Assembly (NCBI GenBank): GCA_963830775.1
Contig: CAWHNT010000001.1
Coordinates: 62,001 to 126,000 of the forward strand
Length of the DNA stretch: 64,000 bases
DNA from: CAWHNT01 sp963830775
GTDB taxonomy: Bacteria > Pseudomonadota > Alphaproteobacteria > Geminicoccales > Geminicoccaceae
Direction: 5' to 3'
Shown piece after piece: positions 62,193 to 64,000 of this stretch. Every line of letters starts with the position of its first letter. The stretch's first letter is position 1. Both the position numbers and the translations under genes were made by a program. The notes below the pieces were generated by a model. That model saw nothing but the letters and a program-made list of their open reading frames with translations. It ran no database searches and was not told where the DNA came from.

Positions 62193-63047
62193 CTAATTCG
62201 CCATCAGCACCGGCAGCTCGGAACGGGCCAGAATGTGGCTGGTGGCCCCGCCGAAGATCATCTGCCGCAACCGGCTCTGGGTATAGGCACCCTTGACGAT
62301 GAGATCCGCCCCCATGGCGGTGGCCTCCTCCAGGATCGCCTGGCCGGGGCCGCGGTCGCCCCCCGATGCCTCGCGATGCTCGGCCTCGAGCCCGTTGCGG
62401 CGCAGGTTGTGCGCAAGCTCGGCACCCGACGGGCCCGGCACCATGCCGCGCTGGGTCGAGAGCACGACGATCCGGCGCGCCCGGCGCAGGATCGGCATGG
62501 CAAAGGCCACGGTGCGCGCAGTCTCGGTGCTGCCGTTCCAGCCGATCAGCACCTCCTCGCCCAGCTTGGCGGGCGGGCGCGGCGGGGCGATGAGCAACGG
62601 CCGCCCGGCCTCGAACAGGGCCGTCTCCAAGGCCGCCATGCTGGGCGAGACGGCATCCGGCAGCGGCCGCCCCACCACCAGCACGTCGAAGATCCGCCCC
62701 CAGCTCCCGAGCACGGCATCGGCACTGCCGGACTCGATCCGCCAGTCGGCGCACAGGCCCGACGCAGCCCCGCTGCCCGGGCGCTGCAGGCCGTTCGTGG
62801 CCATGAACTCCTCGAACACCTGCCGCGCCCGCTCGGCCCGCTCGCGGGCCTCGCGCTCGAAGCCGGCGACGAGGTCGGGTGCCGCGGCCACGAAGCCATC
62901 GGCGCCGGCCGCGATGATGTCGGGCTGACCCGGCCGGACATGCAACGCCTCGATATAGCCGTCGAACGCGCGGCCCACATGGAGCGCGCAGGCGAGCACG
63001 GAATCGAGCACCGGGCTGAGCTCGAGATTGACGAGGATCGTTCGCAT
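62193..63047 (-). CDS. universal stress protein, tandem UspA domains
   Basis: 284 residues with two Usp folds. The first (MRTILVNLELSPVLDSVLAC) lacks the full ATP-loop; the second starts EEVLIGWNGSTETARTVAFA and ends with GADLIVKGAYTQSRLRQMIF, then GGATSHILARSELPVLM, close to the G-2x-G-9x-G(S/T) nucleotide loop. ATG at 63047. Usp proteins of this tandem type in alphaproteobacteria respond to stress; the target is unknown. Confidence 0.9.
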   Translation of the reverse strand: MRTILVNLELSPVLDSVLACALHVGRAFDGYIEALHVRPGQPDIIAAGADGFVAAAPDLVAGFEREARERAERARQVFEEFMATNGLQRPGSGAASGLCADWRIESGSADAVLGSWGRIFDVLVVGRPLPDAVSPSMAALETALFEAGRPLLIAPPRPPAKLGEEVLIGWNGSTETARTVAFAMPILRRARRIVVLSTQRGMVPGPSGAELAHNLRRNGLEAEHREASGGDRGPGQAILEEATAMGADLIVKGAYTQSRLRQMIFGGATSHILARSELPVLMAN

Positions 63048-63138
63048 GGCGAGGGCCTCCAAGGGGTGCCGCCGCCACCGGCCGGACACCCTCCCTGCCG
63101 CACATTGTCGGCGTGCTGACGCAAGGTGCAAGCCTGCG

Positions 63139-63918
63139 CTAGAGCGGCGTATCCGCGTCCGCGGGCGTGACCGCGGTGATGCGGTGGTAGAGCCGCGGCC
63201 GGCGGTCGCGCAGGGCCGGAGCCGGAGGCGGCGGCTCGCCCAGGTCGGCCGTGATCAGCGGTATGCCGGAAGCGACCCGCGCCAGGGTCCGCCCGGTCCG
63301 GTCCAGCACCATGGCCGGGACCGCGGGGTCGGCGCTCGCGTAGGCGAGCGCGCAATGGTTCTCCGCGGCCCGTGCCGCAAGCAGCAGCCGCACACGCTCC
63401 GGCTCCACCCCGGACGCACCGGCCACCGCCAGGAAGTCGCAGCCGATTAGGCACAGCGCACGTGCGGCTTCCGGAAACTCGAGGTCGTAGCCGCAAAGGA
63501 GGCCCAGCCGGCGGCCGGCGAGCGGCATGCAGGAGAGCCATTGGCCGCGGCCGAAGCGCTCGCGCTCGGCATGCCGGTCCAGGTGCGCGCGGCGGTAGTT
63601 GGCGAGCGCCGTGCCGGCACCGTCGACGAGCTGGAGGCTATCGTAGTTGATGCCGGTGCAGCGCTCGACATAGCCGTAGACCATGGCAATGCCGAGCTCG
63701 GCCGCGAGTGCCCGCATGGCACTGGGCCCCGGCCCATCGGATGGCTCGGCCGCGGCCGCGATGGCACTCTCGCTCTCGGCAGTCCCGGCCAGGAAGCGTT
63801 GGGGCAGCACCAGCAGGTTCGCTCCTGCCGCCGAGGCGGCCGACGCCAGCTTATGGGCGGTGCTCAGCACGTCCTCGCGCGTGGACGCGGGTGCCACCTG
63901 TGCTGCCGCGATGCGCAT
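63139..63918 (-). CDS. carbon-nitrogen hydrolase (nitrilase)-fold protein lacking two catalytic residues
   Basis: 259 residues from the ATG at 63918 (MRIAAAQVAPASTREDVLST). The family uses Glu-Lys-Cys. The Cys is present in LGLLCGYDLEFPEAARAL, but the Glu position reads LLVLPQRFLAG (Gln for Glu) and the Lys position reads YRRAHLDRH (Arg for Lys). The fold is otherwise well conserved, including YGYVERC and the AENHCALAYAS strand. Either an inactive or regulatory homologue, or an enzyme with changed chemistry. A longer frame to 63987 is not supported. Confidence 0.85.
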   Translation of the reverse strand: MRIAAAQVAPASTREDVLSTAHKLASAASAAGANLLVLPQRFLAGTAESESAIAAAAEPSDGPGPSAMRALAAELGIAMVYGYVERCTGINYDSLQLVDGAGTALANYRRAHLDRHAERERFGRGQWLSCMPLAGRRLGLLCGYDLEFPEAARALCLIGCDFLAVAGASGVEPERVRLLLAARAAENHCALAYASADPAVPAMVLDRTGRTLARVASGIPLITADLGEPPPPAPALRDRRPRLYHRITAVTPADADTPL

Positions 63919-64000
63919 GCCGCCTCCACATGGCCAGTTAATGAAGCCAGTTAATGAAATGTCATCCAGCCGCAAAGCAGGCGCCACCTCGAGCCTCTAT

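Noticed and set aside
1..64000. tRNA, rRNA or riboswitch
   Set aside because: No segment showed the conserved tRNA arms, rRNA cores or known riboswitch cores on reading; an Infernal/tRNAscan search would be decisive.

Overview
The window is GC-rich DNA from a free-living proteobacterium. I infer an alphaproteobacterium, perhaps of the Rhodospirillales/Geminicoccales type. The grounds are the codon use, many high-affinity ABC uptake systems (sugar, polyamine-like, polar amino acid, choline), a choXWV-type operon, a DUF2937/GNAT/ALDH cluster and a DUF3750 gene next to guaA. No rRNA, tRNA or CRISPR array was recognised.

Layout. 1-3.5 kb (minus): an isochorismatase-like hydrolase, a sugar ABC permease and its binding protein, a caspase-fold remnant and a VOC protein. 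3.7-7.85 kb (plus): a four-gene polyamine-type ABC operon ending at a hairpin. 7.9-13.2 kb (minus): a 1758-residue secreted-type protein with cadherin-like, DUF2341, LamG-like and polysaccharide lyase family 6 (PL6)-like parts. 13.26-15.43 kb: an IS1595-type element carrying two extra genes. 15.6-19.6 kb: a polar amino acid ABC operon whose first permease gene is split by an IS630 element. 19.6-28.4 kb: methyltransferases, amidase, EamA exporter, Tat-type carbonic anhydrase, DUF2937, GNAT and aldehyde dehydrogenase, then a gene-poor kilobase. 28.4-30.8 kb: DUF3750 and guaA. 30.8-37.5 kb: a graveyard of mobile elements (IS66, IS701/IS4-like, an IS256 remnant, a serine recombinase pseudogene), the first two nested in one DUF2235 gene. 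37.8-43.1 kb: a His-rich PadR metal-sensor type regulator with a decayed DUF2218 gene, a zinc metalloprotease, and a pair resembling a type III secretion effector with its chaperone. 43.2-52.6 kb: site-2 protease, Lrp/EamA divergent pair, choline ABC operon, RTX-repeat protein, xylulokinase. 52.7-57.4 kb: an unusual histidine operon hisG-hisB-(Uma2)-hisH-hisF-hisA/I/E ending in a trifunctional fusion. 57.4-64 kb: PAP2 phosphatase, LysR/rhodanese pair, AAC(3)-like acetyltransferase, lipoprotein, OmpA-family protein, universal stress protein and a nitrilase-fold protein lacking two of its three catalytic residues.

Most otherwise healthy genes with broken frames are broken by a single EXTRA base (binding protein, VOC protein, permease, ALDH twice, effector, DUF2218). 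This one-sided pattern looks more like a sequence-level artefact than ordinary decay. I therefore report those genes as whole, with the indel positions, so a reader can check them.

The most interesting items are the chaperone/effector pair, the HisA-HisI-HisE fusion in an atypical his operon, the IS1595 element with an apparently leaderless, operator-controlled passenger gene, the giant PL6-containing surface protein, the replaced C-terminus of GuaA and the catalytically altered nitrilase-like protein.
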